Shown: positions 23,402 through 23,476 of the stretch, piece by piece | Layout of the letters: the number at the start of each line of letters is the position of its first letter | Numbering within the stretch: position 1 is the stretch's first letter | Assembly: GCA_021793945.1 (NCBI GenBank) | Contig: JAJYRT010000014.1 | Location: 1-23,476, forward strand | Length of the DNA: 23,476 nt | Direction of reading: 5' to 3' | DNA from: Thermoplasmata archaeon | Lineage (GTDB): Archaea > Thermoplasmatota > Thermoplasmata > Thermoplasmatales > Thermoplasmataceae | The notes under the pieces: model-generated | Database searches by the model: none | What the model was told of the DNA's origin: nothing | What the model saw: only the letters and a program-made list of their open reading frames with translations | Made by a program: the position numbers and the translations under genes

Positions 23402-23475
23402 GCCCGAGTGGGGTAATCTGGATATCCTAGGGGCCTGCGGAGCCTCAGATTCGGGTTCAAATCCCGGCTCGGGCG
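23402..23475 (+). tRNA. tRNA-Arg (anticodon GCG)
   Basis: A complete 74-nt cloverleaf: acceptor GCCCGAG/CTCGGGC with discriminator G, D-stem GGGT/ATCC, anticodon stem GGGGC/GCCTC (one G-T pair) around loop CTGCGGA with anticodon GCG (arginine codons CGC/CGU), 5-nt variable loop, and T-arm CGGG-TTCAAAT-CCCG with a standard T-loop. No intron and no encoded CCA. It ends one base before the window edge. Confidence 0.95.
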
Positions 23476-23476
23476 T

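Noticed and set aside
1..23476. Mobile elements, CRISPR arrays, toxin-antitoxin or defence genes.
   Set aside because: No transposase, integrase, regularly spaced repeats or paired small toxin genes were seen; gene content is chromosomal housekeeping and metabolism.

Overview
This 23.5 kb window looks like the chromosome of a Thermoplasmatales-type archaeon (thermoacidophilic, wall-less euryarchaeota). The grounds are a tetraether lipid synthase, a geranylgeranyl-reductase-family enzyme, pyruvoyl arginine decarboxylase, archease, archaeal LeuRS and DNA ligase, an SSB with a Gly-rich tail, and tight packing. TATA-like boxes lie about 20-28 nt before most start codons, with few Shine-Dalgarno sites, so most mRNAs are probably leaderless. 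I see no insertion sequence, phage, toxin or CRISPR array; it reads as ordinary chromosome with some unusual family members.

Layout. 1-806: 5' part of an unrecognised minus-strand protein cut by the window edge. 917-2759: GNAT acetyltransferase and malic enzyme (minus), divergent from a two-domain GNAT protein (2834-3769). 3766-6066: CTP-dependent polyprenol-kinase-like membrane protein and a fold-type III PLP decarboxylase (minus), divergent from a DUF364-like protein (6226-7068). 7086-7916: aldose 1-epimerase (minus). 8011-8814: ArsA/Get3-like ATPase. 8836-8908: tRNA-Gly(GCC), minus. 8909-9280: the only long gene-free stretch, leading to the tetraether synthase (9281-11098). 11135-16925: archease, arginine decarboxylase, LeuRS and an aldolase-dehydrogenase fusion, all plus strand. 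16929-17897: a short, divergent geranylgeranyl-reductase paralogue (minus), divergent from truA and DNA ligase (17947-20513). 20553-21059: SSB (minus). 21160-23333: a substrate-binding-protein-like protein without a signal peptide and an MFS transporter (minus). 23402-23475: tRNA-Arg(GCG).

Themes. Three genes concern isoprenoid lipids (tetraether synthase, reductase paralogue, polyprenol kinase), fitting a tetraether-rich membrane. Several genes and both tRNAs concern RNA maturation and decoding: archease (RtcB ligation), arginine decarboxylase (agmatine for tRNA-Ile2 agmatidine), LeuRS, TruA. DNA ligase and SSB are convergent neighbours. Malic enzyme, aldose epimerase and the aldolase fusion are central or sugar metabolism. 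The least understood parts are the decarboxylase/DUF364-like divergent pair, the signal-less binding protein, the short reductase paralogue, the aldolase-SDR fusion with an altered catalytic Ser, and the tRNA-Gly with an unusual T-loop.
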